Source of the DNA: Embleya hyalina
GTDB lineage: Bacteria > Actinomycetota > Actinomycetes > Streptomycetales > Streptomycetaceae
Reading direction: 5' to 3'
DNA: 64,000 bases
NCBI RefSeq assembly: GCF_003967355.1
Contig: NZ_BIFH01000023.1
Coordinates: 124,001 to 188,000 of the forward strand
Made by a program: the position numbers and the translations under genes. The notes below the pieces were generated by a model. That model saw nothing but the letters and a program-made list of their open reading frames with translations. It made no database searches and was not told where the DNA came from. This document shows, piece after piece, positions 52,770-62,073 of this stretch; the stretch's first letter is position 1, and every line of letters begins with the position of its first letter.

Positions 52770-54002
52770 GTGCAACGAATCTACGCGTGGCTGCGAGCAC
52801 ACCCTTTGTGGGTCGACTCGGTGTGCACGATTCCGGTCTTCGGCCTCGGTGTGCTTCAGATCTTCTCCGACGGCTCGGGCTCGGACGCCCCCACATGGTG
52901 GTGGCTGCTCCTCACCACGCTGCTCAGCCTGGGCATGATGCTGCACCGGGTGCGCCCGTTCACCGCCACCGCGCTGGTCGTGGTCGGCGGGTTGATGCAG
53001 CTGGTCTGGGACAACACGATCACCGCCGCCAACTACGCGATGCTCGTGTCGTTGTACACCGCCGCCAAATCGGGCCCGCGCTGGCTCTCCCGGGCCGGCC
53101 TGGCGATGACCCTGATCGGGCCGGCCGTACTGCTCGCCCGGTTCCCCTCCTCGGCCGAATCGTCGTTCAAGGCCAACCTCTTCGGCCTGACGTTCACCGT
53201 GGTCCTGCTCGCCATCGCGTGGGTGCTGGGCGATTCGATGCGCACCCGGCGGGCGTTCTACGCCGAGTTGGAGGAGCGGGCCACCCGGCTGGAGTTCGAG
53301 CGCGACCAGCAGGCGCAGATCGCCGCCGCGGCCGAGCGGGCCCGGATCGCCCGCGAGTTGCACGACGTGGTGGCGCACAACGTGTCGGTGATGGTGGTGC
53401 AGGCCGACGGCGCGGCGTACGCGATCGACGCGGCGCCGGATCGGGCCCGCGAGGCGCTGGGCACGATCGCGGCGACCGGGCGCGAGGCGCTGGCCGAGAT
53501 GCGCCGCCTCCTGGGCGTGCTGCGCTCGCAGGCCGAGACCGGGGCGTACGTGCCGCAGCCCGGCGTCGAGCAACTCGACGAACTGGTCGAGCAGGTGCGC
53601 ACCACGGGCCTCAACGTCGAACTGACGGTCGCGGGGGTGCCGGTCGAATTGCCGCAGAGCGTGGCGCTGACCGCGTACCGGATCGTCCAGGAGGCCCTGA
53701 CCAACGCCCGCAAGCACGGCGGCCCCGACGTCACCGCGAAGGTCGGTGTCGGCTACGGGGAGGCCGGCCTGGAGATGGAGATCAGCGACGACGGGCGGGG
53801 CGCGGCGGCGCCGGGCGACGGGATGGGGCACGGCCTGGTCGGCATGCGCGAGCGGGTCGCGATGCTGGGCGGCCGGTTGCGGACCGGTCCCACCGTCGGC
53901 GGCGGGTGGTCGGTCAGTGCGATGCTGCCCTACGCCGGCCGGCCCGATTCCTCGCCCGCCGCCGCAGGCCCGTCCCGAACGACTCTTCAAGGAGCCCAGT
54001 GA
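52770..54002 (+). CDS. Membrane sensor histidine kinase, copy 2 (paralogue)
   Basis: 410 aa from a GTG at 52770. TAGCGT lies 6 nt upstream with no ribosome-binding site (leaderless). Same topology and motifs as copy 1: a helical N-terminal half with SMRTRRAFYAELEERATRLE, the HisKA_3 motif [18 protein letters not shown] (His198), EALTNARKHGG and [20 protein letters not shown]. The catalytic half is nearly identical to copy 1; the sensor half differs more. Its stop overlaps the response-regulator start (GTGA), so it is the coupled partner. The N-terminal sensor has no recognised ligand domain. Confidence 0.93.
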   Translation: MQRIYAWLRAHPLWVDSVCTIPVFGLGVLQIFSDGSGSDAPTWWWLLLTTLLSLGMMLHRVRPFTATALVVVGGLMQLVWDNTITAANYAMLVSLYTAAKSGPRWLSRAGLAMTLIGPAVLLARFPSSAESSFKANLFGLTFTVVLLAIAWVLGDSMRTRRAFYAELEERATRLEFERDQQAQIAAAAERARIARELHDVVAHNVSVMVVQADGAAYAIDAAPDRAREALGTIAATGREALAEMRRLLGVLRSQAETGAYVPQPGVEQLDELVEQVRTTGLNVELTVAGVPVELPQSVALTAYRIVQEALTNARKHGGPDVTAKVGVGYGEAGLEMEISDDGRGAAAPGDGMGHGLVGMRERVAMLGGRLRTGPTVGGGWSVSAMLPYAGRPDSSPAAAGPSRTTLQGAQ

Positions 54003-54697
54003 GCATCAAGGTGATGCTGGTAGACGACCAGGAATTGTTGCGGACCGGCTTCACCATGGTGTTGCAGGCGCAGCCGGACATGAGCGTGGTGGCCGAGGCC
54101 GGCGACGGCGTCGAGGCGCTCGACAAGCTTCGGCACGTGGACGTCGACGTGGTCCTGATGGACGTGCGGATGCCGCGGATGGACGGCGTCGAGGCGTGCC
54201 GACGGATCTGCGCGGACGGCGGGGAGAACGCCCTGGTGCTGCCCGAGGGCCGGGTGCGGCCCAAGGTGCTCATGCTGACCACCTTCGACCTCGACGAGTA
54301 CGCGTTCGCCGCGCTCAAGGCCGGGGCGAGCGGCTTCCTGCTCAAGGACGTGCCGCCGCCGGAGCTGCTGTCCGGCATCCGCGCGGTGGCCTCGGGCGAC
54401 GCGGTGGTGGCGCCGAGCACGACCAAGCGCCTGCTCGACCGGTTCGCGCCGATCCTGCCCAGCGACCACGAGCCCCGCCCGGACGTGGTGGACGCGCTGA
54501 CCGAGCGCGAGCTGGAGGTGATGATGCTGGTCGCCCAGGGCCTGTCCAACGCGGAGATCGCCCAGCGGCTGTTCCTGTCCGAGGCCACCATCAAGACCCA
54601 CGTCGGTCGGATCCTGATGAAGCTCGGGCTGCGCGACCGGGTCCAGGTCGTGGTGCTCGCGTACGAGACCGGCCTGGTCAAGGCCCGCGGCCGATAG
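53999..54697 (+). CDS. NarL/LuxR-family response regulator
   Basis: 232 aa from a GTG overlapping the kinase stop, with AAGGAG 4 nt upstream. The receiver domain shows KVMLVDDQELLRTGF and the phosphorylated Asp55 in LMDVRMPRMDGVEACRR, with the Lys of LLKDVPPPELL. A short insert (GGENALVLPEGRVRPKVLM) interrupts the receiver near residue 75, longer than usual. The LuxR HTH is LTERELEVMMLVAQGLSNAEIAQRLFLSEATIKTHVGRILMKLG (cited in part). It is probably served by both upstream kinases. Confidence 0.94.
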   Translation: MSIKVMLVDDQELLRTGFTMVLQAQPDMSVVAEAGDGVEALDKLRHVDVDVVLMDVRMPRMDGVEACRRICADGGENALVLPEGRVRPKVLMLTTFDLDEYAFAALKAGASGFLLKDVPPPELLSGIRAVASGDAVVAPSTTKRLLDRFAPILPSDHEPRPDVVDALTERELEVMMLVAQGLSNAEIAQRLFLSEATIKTHVGRILMKLGLRDRVQVVVLAYETGLVKARGR

Positions 54698-54800
54698 CGT
54701 CCCGGGCGCGCGGGCCGACCGCCCGGCCCGCGCGCCCGATCGGCTCCCTCGGGCGGCTCGGTCGGCGGCTCGGTCGTCCGGCTCGGGCGGCTCGGCTCGA

Positions 54801-55610
54801 TCAGTCGGTGTAGAAGCCGCCGTCCGGGTGCAACATCTCGCCGGTGAAATAGGACGACTGGTCGCTCGCCAGGAACAGCGCCGCGTTGGCCACCTCGCGC
54901 GCGGTGCCCATCCGGCCCAGCGGCACGCTGCCGAGCAGCCGCTGCTCCAGTTCCGGCACGCCGCGCAGGACCGCGGTCATGTTGGTCTCGATGAAGCCCG
55001 GGCCGATCGCGTTGACCCGGATCCCGGCCGGGCCGAGCGCGAGGGCGGCCTGCTTGGTCAACATCCACACGCCCGCCTTGGACACCGCGTAGCCGGGGCC
55101 GCCGGTCTCGGGGTGACGCGCCGCGATCGAGGCGACGGTGATGATCGAGCCGCGCCGGCCCTGGGCGACCATCCAGCGGGCGGCGGCCTGGACCGCGAGG
55201 AGCGTGCCGGTCAGGTTCACGTCCAGCACCCGCTGCCACTCGGCGAGCGGGCTGTCGGTGAACCGCCTGATCGGGTCCGACTCGACCGGGGCGGCCCGCC
55301 GGCGCCGGCCGCCGACGTGGTCGGCCGTGGTGATGCCCGCGGCGGTGACCAGCACGTCGATCGCGCCGAACGTGTCGATCGCGTGCTGCATCACCGTTCC
55401 GGTGTCGGTCGGACTGCTGGGGTCGGTGTGCATGTAGGTGGCCCGTCGGCCGCGCTTCTCGACCGCCTCGATGGTGTCCATCGCGGCCTCGTCGCGCACG
55501 TCCGCGACCACGATGTCGGCGCCCTCCTCGGCGAAGCGCTCACAACACGCGCGGCCGATCCCGTCGGCGCCGCCGGTGACCACGGCGACCCGTCCGTCGA
55601 GCTGTCCCAT
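54801..55610 (-). CDS. SDR-family oxidoreductase
   Basis: 269 aa from the ATG at 55610, with GGGAGCGGAG just upstream. TGGADGIG at residues 13-20, ADV after strand 2, and a catalytic Ser-Tyr-Lys set: TVASIAARH, then GYAVSKAG. NAIGPGFIETNM and the end FTGEMLHPDGGFYTD are typical of 3-ketoacyl-like or alcohol-type SDRs. An insertion GGRRRRAAPVESDPIRRFTD (around residue 105) is unusual. It is divergent from the cupin/P450 genes, so all three may serve one small oxidative pathway. Confidence 0.88.
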   Translation of the reverse strand: MGQLDGRVAVVTGGADGIGRACCERFAEEGADIVVADVRDEAAMDTIEAVEKRGRRATYMHTDPSSPTDTGTVMQHAIDTFGAIDVLVTAAGITTADHVGGRRRRAAPVESDPIRRFTDSPLAEWQRVLDVNLTGTLLAVQAAARWMVAQGRRGSIITVASIAARHPETGGPGYAVSKAGVWMLTKQAALALGPAGIRVNAIGPGFIETNMTAVLRGVPELEQRLLGSVPLGRMGTAREVANAALFLASDQSSYFTGEMLHPDGGFYTD

Positions 55611-55820
55611 CTCCGCTCCCCATCCCCTGTACCCGTCCCCTGTGCCCGTCGCCGCACGTGTTCCCGCGCGTACGCGTGCGATCGATGGTGTTGCCCATCC
55701 TGCGCGGCCCTCGAAACTCGGCGCCGTTCGAGGCATGCTGTTACACCGTTACAGACGTGCTGTCGCGCCGCCGCGGACGCGGCGCCCGTCCGGGGGACCC
55801 GCCATGACCAAGGAGATCGC
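55611..55820. promoter_or_regulatory. Divergent control region of the SDR and cupin/P450 genes
   Basis: 210 bp. It holds TCCCCTGTRCCCG twice in tandem near 55624-55649, an inverted repeat CCTCGAA-N11-TTCGAGG (55709-55733), and a GTTACACCGTTACA direct repeat within CTGT...ACAG (55738-55754). The CCTCGAA/TTCGAG and GTTACA blocks also occur in the MarR palindrome at 21.7 kb. A regulator-binding role is inferred. Confidence 0.45.
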
Positions 55821-56279
55821 ATGACCACCACCGCACCCGGCCGCCCCGCCGTCCACCTCGGCGCCGACGATCTGCCGTTCGTCGACATCGGCGGCGGCAA
55901 CAAGCTCAAGGTGTTGTGCGTCAAGGAGGAGGAGGGCCTGTGGATCGTGGAGAACGTCTTCCAGCCCGGCTTCGCCGTGGAGACGCACCGGCACACCGGA
56001 CCCGTGTACGGCTACACCACCTCGGGCGCGTGGAAGTACGCCGAGTACGACTACGTCAACCGGGCCGGCTCGTTCCTGTACGAGCCCGCCGGTTCGGTGC
56101 ACACGCTCACCTGCGTCGAGCCGGACACCCGGGTCTGGTTCCAGATGTACGGCGCCAACCTCAACCTGGACGCGGACGGGAACATCACCTCGGTGACCGA
56201 CGGTCCCGGCACGCTGCGGGCCTACCGGGCGCTGTGCGAGGCGCAGGGTTTCGGCCGGCCGAACGTGCTGGTGGGTTGA
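55821..56279 (+). CDS. Cupin-fold protein (2,4'-dihydroxyacetophenone dioxygenase-like)
   Basis: 152 aa from the ATG at 55821, with AAGGAG 5 nt upstream. The cupin metal motif is visible as GFAVETHRHTGPVYGYTTSGAWKY, with His-rich strand 1, and GSFLYEPAGSVHTLT with the second His. This matches the ChrR/DAD-like cupins that cleave dihydroxyacetophenones or related ketones using iron. Exact chemistry is not shown. The P450 gene follows 34 bp later, so the two are likely one operon. Confidence 0.82.
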   Translation: MTTTAPGRPAVHLGADDLPFVDIGGGNKLKVLCVKEEEGLWIVENVFQPGFAVETHRHTGPVYGYTTSGAWKYAEYDYVNRAGSFLYEPAGSVHTLTCVEPDTRVWFQMYGANLNLDADGNITSVTDGPGTLRAYRALCEAQGFGRPNVLVG

Positions 56280-56313
56280 GGATGTCCGCGAGCCGAGGTC
56301 GCGAGGGGGCACG

Positions 56314-57495
56314 ATGACCGCCACCGCCGAGCGGGCCGAACCGGACCTGTACCGCCCCGAGCGGTACGTGGACGGCCCGCCGCACGCGCTGTTCGCCGAG
56401 TTGCGCCGGACCCGGCCGGTGTACTGGCAGGACATCCCGGGGCAGCCGGGCTACTGGGCGGTGCTTCGGCACGCCGACGTCGAGTACGTGTCGCAGCACC
56501 CCGAGATCTTCTCCGCCGAGGCCGGCGGGATCCTCGTCGAGGACCTCGAACCGGACCGCCTGGAGGCGCTGCGCGGCACGCTGCTCTCGATGGATCCGCC
56601 GCGGCACCGGGCCTACCGCAAGCCGCTGGTCAAGTCCTTCACCGCGCGGGTCGTCGGCGGCATGGAGGACCGGATCCGGGCCATCTGCCGGGAGATCCTG
56701 ACCCGGGTGGGCGGCGGCGAGGTCGAGTTCGTGCACGACGTCACCTCCGGGCTGCCCACCCAGGTGATCGGCGAACTGATGGGCCTGCCGGTCGCGGACT
56801 GGGACCACATCCACGCGCTCGCCGAGCGCAACACGGCGGGCGAGGGCGGCACGGCGGCGATCGAGATGGCCCGCTACGCCATGGGCTTCGCGGCACGGCG
56901 CCGGATCGAGGAGCCGAGGGCGGACATCACGTCGCTGATCCTGGAGTCCGAGTTCGACGGCAGGATGATGACCGACCTCGACTTCGGCCGGTTCTTCGTG
57001 CAATTGGTGACCGCGGGCAACGACACCACCAAGACGATGCTCTCCGCCGGACTGGACGCGCTGCTCGCCCACCCCGACCAGCTCGCCGCGCTGCGCGCGG
57101 ATCGTGCGCTGGTGCCGGGCGCGGTGGAGGAGATCCTGCGCTGGGCCAACCCGCTGCACTATTTCCGCCGCACCGCCACCCGGGACACCGAACTGCGCGG
57201 TGTGCGGATCGCGGCGGGCGAGAAGGTGGCGATGTACTACACCTCGGCCAACCGCGACGAGGAGGTCTTCGCCGACCCGCAACGCTTCGACATCACCCGC
57301 AGGCCCAACCCGCACCTGTCGTTCGGCTTCGCCGAGCACTTCTGCCTGGGCGTGCACATCGCCCGACTGGAGGGCCGGGTGTTCTTCGAGGAGCTGCTCG
57401 CGGCGCATCCCGTGATCGAGCGGACCGGCGAGCCCGAGCGGTTGTGCTCCAACCTCAACAACGCGCTCACCCGGTTGCCGGTGCGGCTGGGGTAG
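56314..57495 (+). CDS. Cytochrome P450
   Basis: 393 aa from the ATG at 56314. I-helix QLVTAGNDTTKTML, K-helix EEILR, and the haem loop SFGFAEHFCLGVHIARLE with ligand Cys344. The position normally Gly in FGxGxHxCxG is Ala (FGFAEHFCLG). SMDPPRHRAYRKPLVKSFT and DRDTELRGV-like phrases (TATRDTELRGVRIAAGEKV) place it near actinobacterial CYP125/124/142-type enzymes that oxidise sterol side chains or terpenoids; the real substrate is unknown. Partner ferredoxin is not adjacent. It is the second gene after the cupin. Confidence 0.92.
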   Translation: MTATAERAEPDLYRPERYVDGPPHALFAELRRTRPVYWQDIPGQPGYWAVLRHADVEYVSQHPEIFSAEAGGILVEDLEPDRLEALRGTLLSMDPPRHRAYRKPLVKSFTARVVGGMEDRIRAICREILTRVGGGEVEFVHDVTSGLPTQVIGELMGLPVADWDHIHALAERNTAGEGGTAAIEMARYAMGFAARRRIEEPRADITSLILESEFDGRMMTDLDFGRFFVQLVTAGNDTTKTMLSAGLDALLAHPDQLAALRADRALVPGAVEEILRWANPLHYFRRTATRDTELRGVRIAAGEKVAMYYTSANRDEEVFADPQRFDITRRPNPHLSFGFAEHFCLGVHIARLEGRVFFEELLAAHPVIERTGEPERLCSNLNNALTRLPVRLG

Positions 57496-57515
57496 CGACC
57501 GGCGACCGAGGGTGA

Positions 57516-57542
57516 CCCCGGGCGGGCCGTGCCCGTCCGGGG
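57516..57542 (+). terminator. Hairpin after the P450 gene
   Basis: CCCCGGGCGGGC (57516-57527) pairs with GCCCGTCCGGGG (57531-57542) around a 3-nt loop with one G-T pair, 21 bp after the stop codon. No T-tract. Confidence 0.65.
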
Positions 57543-57701
57543 TCTCGGCATGCGCTTTTTCCCGGGACAGGCATGCGACACCGGTCGAAAGGGGACACAT
57601 AGACGATCGACTCGGGGAAGGCGAAGAGGGCCGAATCCTCGCACCTGGTCCGCACTGGTTCGTACTCGGTTTCATCGACACCGGTCTCCGGGAGGCTCCC
57701 C

Positions 57702-58139
57702 ATGGGCAGCCGTCAACTGGTCATACGCGCGGGACGCCGTTGTGCGCTCGCGGTCGCCGCAGTCGGGATCGTCGCGGCGGCCGGGGCCCTGGACGCCGGC
57801 CCGGCTCCCGCCCCGTCACCCGAGCGCAGTAGCGCGGTCGCGTCCGTGGAATCCGCCCCCCGGGGCACCGACGCGACCCCGTCCGCCTACTCGCTGCAGA
57901 CCCAGGGCGGTCCGCGCAGCGTGCGGGTCGCGCGGGTGGTCACCGGCACGATGCTGCTGACCGGCCTCGTGCTCACCGCGATCGGCGCGATCGGCATGCG
58001 CGGACCGGAGCTGATCCGCCGCAAGGTCGCCCTGCGGGCCTCCTACGCGGCCGGCGCCTCCCGCTACCGGTGGTCCGCGCCGAGTCCGCGGCCGGCCCAC
58101 CCGCCGACCATCCCGGGGACCGGCCCGCCCGGCGCGTGA
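57702..58139 (+). CDS. Small exported/membrane protein of unknown function
   Basis: 145 aa from the ATG at 57702, with GGGAGG about 7 nt upstream. An N-terminal hydrophobic segment (RCALAVAAVGIVAAAGALDAG) resembles a signal peptide. A Ser/Pro-rich spacer, then a second helix (TGTMLLTGLVLTAIGAIGM) and a basic Pro-rich tail follow. No domain recognised. GGCATGCG occurs twice upstream (near 57547 and 57569). Confidence 0.6.
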   Translation: MGSRQLVIRAGRRCALAVAAVGIVAAAGALDAGPAPAPSPERSSAVASVESAPRGTDATPSAYSLQTQGGPRSVRVARVVTGTMLLTGLVLTAIGAIGMRGPELIRRKVALRASYAAGASRYRWSAPSPRPAHPPTIPGTGPPGA

Positions 58140-58203
58140 GTACCCTGATCGGGCCAGTACTCGTCCGGTACCCGCCGCGGACTGGAACGGAAGGCTCGCT
58201 CGC

Positions 58204-59142
58204 GTGAACAACGACATCACCGCACGCCCGTATCCGCACGGCCGCTCGCCCGACCCCGCCGACCGCCCCGCGCGGCTGCGCGTGGGCGTGGTGGGCACCG
58301 GCCGCGTCGGCCCGACCCTCGCCGCCGCCCTCGCCCTCGCCGGGCACTCCGTGGTGGCCGCCTCCGGCGTCTCCGAGGCATCCCGGCGCCGCGCCGAGGA
58401 GCTGCTCCCCGGTGTCCCGCTGGTCACCCCGCAGGAGGTCATCGCGGCCTCCGACCTGACCCTGCTGACCGTGCCCGACGACGCGCTGGAAGCCCTGGTG
58501 CGCGGTCTGGCCGAGACCGGGGCGATCAAGGCCGGCCAGCTCCTGGTGCACGCCTCCGGCCGCTACGGCGTCGGCGTCCTGGAGCCGGCCACCCGCGCCG
58601 GCGCGCTGCCGCTCGCGCTGCACCCGGTGATGACCTTCACCGGCAGCACGGTCGACCTGGAACGGCTGGCCGGCTGCTCCTTCGGGGTCACCTCGCCCGA
58701 GGTGCTGCGGCCGGTCGCCGAGGCGCTGGTGGTGGAGATGGGCGGCGAGCCCGAGTGGATCGAGGAGCAGGACCGAGCGCTCTACCACGTGGCCCTGGCC
58801 AACGGCGCGAACCACCTGGTCACCCTGGTCGCGCAGTCGATCGAACTGCTCGGCGCGGCCGGCGTGCGGGCCCCGGGCCGGATGCTCGGGCCGCTACTCG
58901 GCGCCGCCCTGGACAACGCGCTGCGCGCCGGCGACCACGCGCTGACCGGTCCGGTCGCGCGCGGCGACGCGGGCACGGTGGCCGCGCACGTGGCCGAGCT
59001 GCGGCGGGTCTCGCCCGAGGCGCTGGCCGCCTACGTGGCGATGGCCCGACTGACCGCGGACCGCGCGCTCAACGCCGGGTTGCTCAAGGCCGAGGCGGCC
59101 GAGGCGCTGCTCGGCGTACTGGCCGAGGGAGGCCGACCGTGA
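58204..59142 (+). CDS. Rossmann-fold DUF2520 protein, candidate ketopantoate reductase-like enzyme
   Basis: 312 aa from a GTG at 58204 (GGAAGG upstream). The N-terminal NAD(P) fold has [25 protein letters not shown] and [11 protein letters not shown], followed by LHPVMTFTG and a DUF2520 helical C-terminal half ([24 protein letters not shown] in part). The fold is that of 6-phosphogluconate/ketopantoate-type reductases. Its stop overlaps the panC start (GTGA), so it is translationally coupled to pantothenate genes. No panE or panB is in the window. A ketopantoate-reducing role is inferred from context. Confidence 0.85.
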   Translation: MNNDITARPYPHGRSPDPADRPARLRVGVVGTGRVGPTLAAALALAGHSVVAASGVSEASRRRAEELLPGVPLVTPQEVIAASDLTLLTVPDDALEALVRGLAETGAIKAGQLLVHASGRYGVGVLEPATRAGALPLALHPVMTFTGSTVDLERLAGCSFGVTSPEVLRPVAEALVVEMGGEPEWIEEQDRALYHVALANGANHLVTLVAQSIELLGAAGVRAPGRMLGPLLGAALDNALRAGDHALTGPVARGDAGTVAAHVAELRRVSPEALAAYVAMARLTADRALNAGLLKAEAAEALLGVLAEGGRP

Positions 59143-59999
59143 CCGATGTGCGACTGGCCCGGACCGCGGCCGAACTCGCCGAGGACACCCGCCCGCACGG
59201 GCTGCGCGCGGTGGTGATGACGATGGGCGCGCTGCACGAGGGGCACGCCGCGCTGATCCACGCCGCGCGCGCGTTCGTCGGTCCGGCCGGACACGTGGTG
59301 GTCACCGTGTTCGTCAACCCGCTCCAGTTCGGCGCGGGGGAGGACCTGGACCGCTATCCGCGCACCCTGGACGCCGACCTGGCGGTGAGCGCGCGGGCGG
59401 GCGCCGACGTGGTGTTCGCGCCCTCGGTGGACGAGGTGTACCCCGGCGGCGAGCCGCGGGTGCGGATCACCGCCGGACCCACCGGCTCGGTCCTCGAAGG
59501 CGCCTCCCGCCCCGGCCACTTCGACGGCATGCTCACCGTGGTGGCCAAGCTGCTGCACCTGACCGACCCGAAGGTCGCCTTCTTCGGCGAGAAGGACGCC
59601 CAGCAACTGGCGCTGATCCGGCGCATGGTGCGCGATCTGAACTTCCCCGTCGAGATCGTGGGCGTGCCCACCGTCCGCGAACCCGACGGGCTGGCCCGGT
59701 CCAGCCGCAACCGCTACCTCTCCGCGTCCGAGCGGGAGATCGCGCTCTCCCTCGGGCGCGCGCTCGACGCGGGCGCCGGGCGCGCCGCCGACGGCGCGGC
59801 GGCGGTGCGGGCCGCGGCCGAGGGGGTGCTGCGGGCCGTACTCGAGCCCGACTACGTGGAGTTGGTCGATCCCGACGACTTCACCCCGGTGGCCGCGGAC
59901 CACGCGGGCCCCGCGATCCTGGCGCTGGCGGCCCGCGTCGGCACCACCCGCCTCATCGACAACGCCCGCCTGACGATCACGGGAGTCCCCCGGTCATGA
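59139..59999 (+). CDS. panC: Pantothenate synthetase
   Basis: 286 aa from a GTG overlapping the preceding stop. Motifs: [16 protein letters not shown] (ATP site), [53 protein letters not shown] and [10 protein letters not shown]. It ligates pantoate with beta-alanine. It overlaps panD by ATGA, giving the order DUF2520-panC-panD-nadB-nadC in one tight operon. Confidence 0.95.
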   Translation: MTDVRLARTAAELAEDTRPHGLRAVVMTMGALHEGHAALIHAARAFVGPAGHVVVTVFVNPLQFGAGEDLDRYPRTLDADLAVSARAGADVVFAPSVDEVYPGGEPRVRITAGPTGSVLEGASRPGHFDGMLTVVAKLLHLTDPKVAFFGEKDAQQLALIRRMVRDLNFPVEIVGVPTVREPDGLARSSRNRYLSASEREIALSLGRALDAGAGRAADGAAAVRAAAEGVLRAVLEPDYVELVDPDDFTPVAADHAGPAILALAARVGTTRLIDNARLTITGVPRS

Positions 60000-60427
60000 T
60001 GCGCACGATGTTCAAGTCCAAGATCCACCGCGCGACGATCACGCAGGCGGACCTCCACTACGTCGGATCCATCACCATCGACGAGGATCTGCTCGAAGCC
60101 GCCGACATCCTGCCCGGCGAACTGGTGCACGTGGTCGACATCGACAACGGCGCCCGCCTGGAGACGTACACGATCGCGGGCCCGCGCGGCACCGGCGTGA
60201 TCGGCATCAACGGCGCCGCGGCACGGCTGGTGCACACCGGCGACCTGGTGATCATCATCGCGTACGCGCAGGTCACCGACGCCGAGGCGCGGGCGATGAA
60301 GCCGCGCGTGGTGTTCGTCGACGCGGCCAACACGATCACCGGCACCGGGCACGACCCGGCCGAGGCGCTGCCCGGCGGGGAGACCGTGCGCGGCGACCGC
60401 GTGGCGCCGGCTCGGAGCGCGCCGTGA
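59996..60427 (+). CDS. panD: Aspartate 1-decarboxylase
   Basis: 143 aa from an ATG overlapping panC. It makes beta-alanine. The self-cleavage site is Gly24-Ser25 (HYVGSITID), which yields the pyruvoyl group; [22 protein letters not shown] is the standard core. About 20 extra C-terminal residues are Pro/Arg-rich. Its stop overlaps the nadB start (GTGA). Confidence 0.95.
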   Translation: MMRTMFKSKIHRATITQADLHYVGSITIDEDLLEAADILPGELVHVVDIDNGARLETYTIAGPRGTGVIGINGAAARLVHTGDLVIIIAYAQVTDAEARAMKPRVVFVDAANTITGTGHDPAEALPGGETVRGDRVAPARSAP

Positions 60428-62073
60428 ACGCGCCCGCACAACCCATGCGCCTGGCCGCGCCCGATCCCGGCTGGACGGTGCGCGCCGACGTCATCGTGGT
60501 CGGCTCCGGCGTGGCCGGCCTGACCCTCGCGCTGCGGGCCCGGCGGGCCGGCCGGGTGCTGTTGGTGACCAAGGGCCGGCTCGACGAGGGCTCCACCCGC
60601 TGGGCGCAGGGCGGGATAGCGGCCGCGCTCGGCGAGGGCGACAGCCCCGAACAGCACCTGCGCGACACGCTCGTGGCCGGCGCCGGGCTGTGCGCGGAGG
60701 ACGCGGTCCGGGTGCTGGTCACCGAGGGGCCGGACGCGGTGCGCCGACTGATCGACACCGGCGCCGAGTTCGATCGCGGACCCGACGGCGACGTGCTGCT
60801 CACCCGCGAGGGCGGCCACCTGCGCAACCGCATCGTGCACGCGGGCGGCGACGCGACGGGGGCGGAGATATCGCGCGCGCTGGCCGCCGCGGTGCACGCC
60901 CTGCCCGACATCGAGGTGATCGAGAACGCGCTCGTGCTCGACCTGTTGAAGGACGAGGGCGGGCGGGCCGCCGGCGTCACGCTGCACGTGATGGACGAAG
61001 GCGCGCGCGACGGGGTCGGCGCCGCGGTGGGTCGGGCCGTCGTGCTCGCCACCGGCGGCATGGGCCAGGTGTTCTCGTCCACCACCAACCCCTCGGTGTC
61101 CACCGGCGACGGGGTCGCGCTCGCGCTGCGCGGCGGGGCCGAGGTCACCGACCTGGAGTTCGTCCAGTTCCACCCGACCGTGTTGTGGTTGGGCCCGGAC
61201 GCCGAGGGACAGCAGCCGCTGGTCTCCGAGGCGGTCCGCGGCGAGGGCGCGCATCTCGTGGACGCGGCGGGCGTACGGTTCATGACCGACCGGCACCCGC
61301 TCGGCGAACTGGCGCCGCGCGACATCGTGGCCAAGGGCATCATGCGTCGGATGGCCGAGACCGGCGCCGAGCACATGTACCTGGACGGCCGGCACTTCGG
61401 CGCGCAGATGTGGAAGCACCGCTTCCCGACCATCCTGGCCGCGTGCCTGGCGCACGGGATCGACCCGGTGACCGAGCCGATTCCGGTCGCTCCCGCCGCG
61501 CACCACGCCAGTGGAGGGGTCCGCACCGACCTGCACGGTCGCACGAGCGTGCCGGGGCTGTACGCCTGCGGGGAGGTGGCCTGCACCGGCGTGCACGGCG
61601 CCAACCGGCTCGCCTCCAACTCGCTCCTGGAGGGCCTGGTCTTCGCCGAGCGCATCGCCGCCGACCTGGCCCGGGACCTGCCGCCGTTCGCCGAGCCGGT
61701 CGCCCCGAGCGCGCCCGCCGGGCTGCTGGGCGAGGCAGTCCGCCTGCCGCTGCAACGCGCGATGACCTCGGGCGCCGGGGTGTTGCGCAACGCGGCCGGG
61801 CTGGCCGCGACCGAGACCACGCTGACCGCGCTCGCGGCCCGCGCCGGCGACGATCCGTGCACGCCGACGTGGGAGACCACCAACCTGCACCTGGTCGCGA
61901 GCGCGCTCACCCGGGCCGCGCGGCTGCGCGAGGAGACGCGCGGCTGCCACTGGCGCGAGGACCACCCCGACCCGGACGACACGGCGTGGCGCGGCAATCT
62001 GGTCACGTCGCTGCGCGACGGCGAGTTGCGGGTCGCCTACCAGGCCCACGAACCGAAGGAGTCCACCACGTGA
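60424..62073 (+). CDS. nadB: L-aspartate oxidase
   Basis: 549 aa from a GTG overlapping panD. FAD-binding [18 protein letters not shown] at the N-terminus, [25 protein letters not shown], the FHPTVL segment and [51 protein letters not shown] (cited in part). It oxidises aspartate to iminoaspartate for quinolinate synthesis. nadA is not in this operon. Its stop overlaps nadC (GTGA). Confidence 0.95.
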   Translation: MNAPAQPMRLAAPDPGWTVRADVIVVGSGVAGLTLALRARRAGRVLLVTKGRLDEGSTRWAQGGIAAALGEGDSPEQHLRDTLVAGAGLCAEDAVRVLVTEGPDAVRRLIDTGAEFDRGPDGDVLLTREGGHLRNRIVHAGGDATGAEISRALAAAVHALPDIEVIENALVLDLLKDEGGRAAGVTLHVMDEGARDGVGAAVGRAVVLATGGMGQVFSSTTNPSVSTGDGVALALRGGAEVTDLEFVQFHPTVLWLGPDAEGQQPLVSEAVRGEGAHLVDAAGVRFMTDRHPLGELAPRDIVAKGIMRRMAETGAEHMYLDGRHFGAQMWKHRFPTILAACLAHGIDPVTEPIPVAPAAHHASGGVRTDLHGRTSVPGLYACGEVACTGVHGANRLASNSLLEGLVFAERIAADLARDLPPFAEPVAPSAPAGLLGEAVRLPLQRAMTSGAGVLRNAAGLAATETTLTALAARAGDDPCTPTWETTNLHLVASALTRAARLREETRGCHWREDHPDPDDTAWRGNLVTSLRDGELRVAYQAHEPKESTT

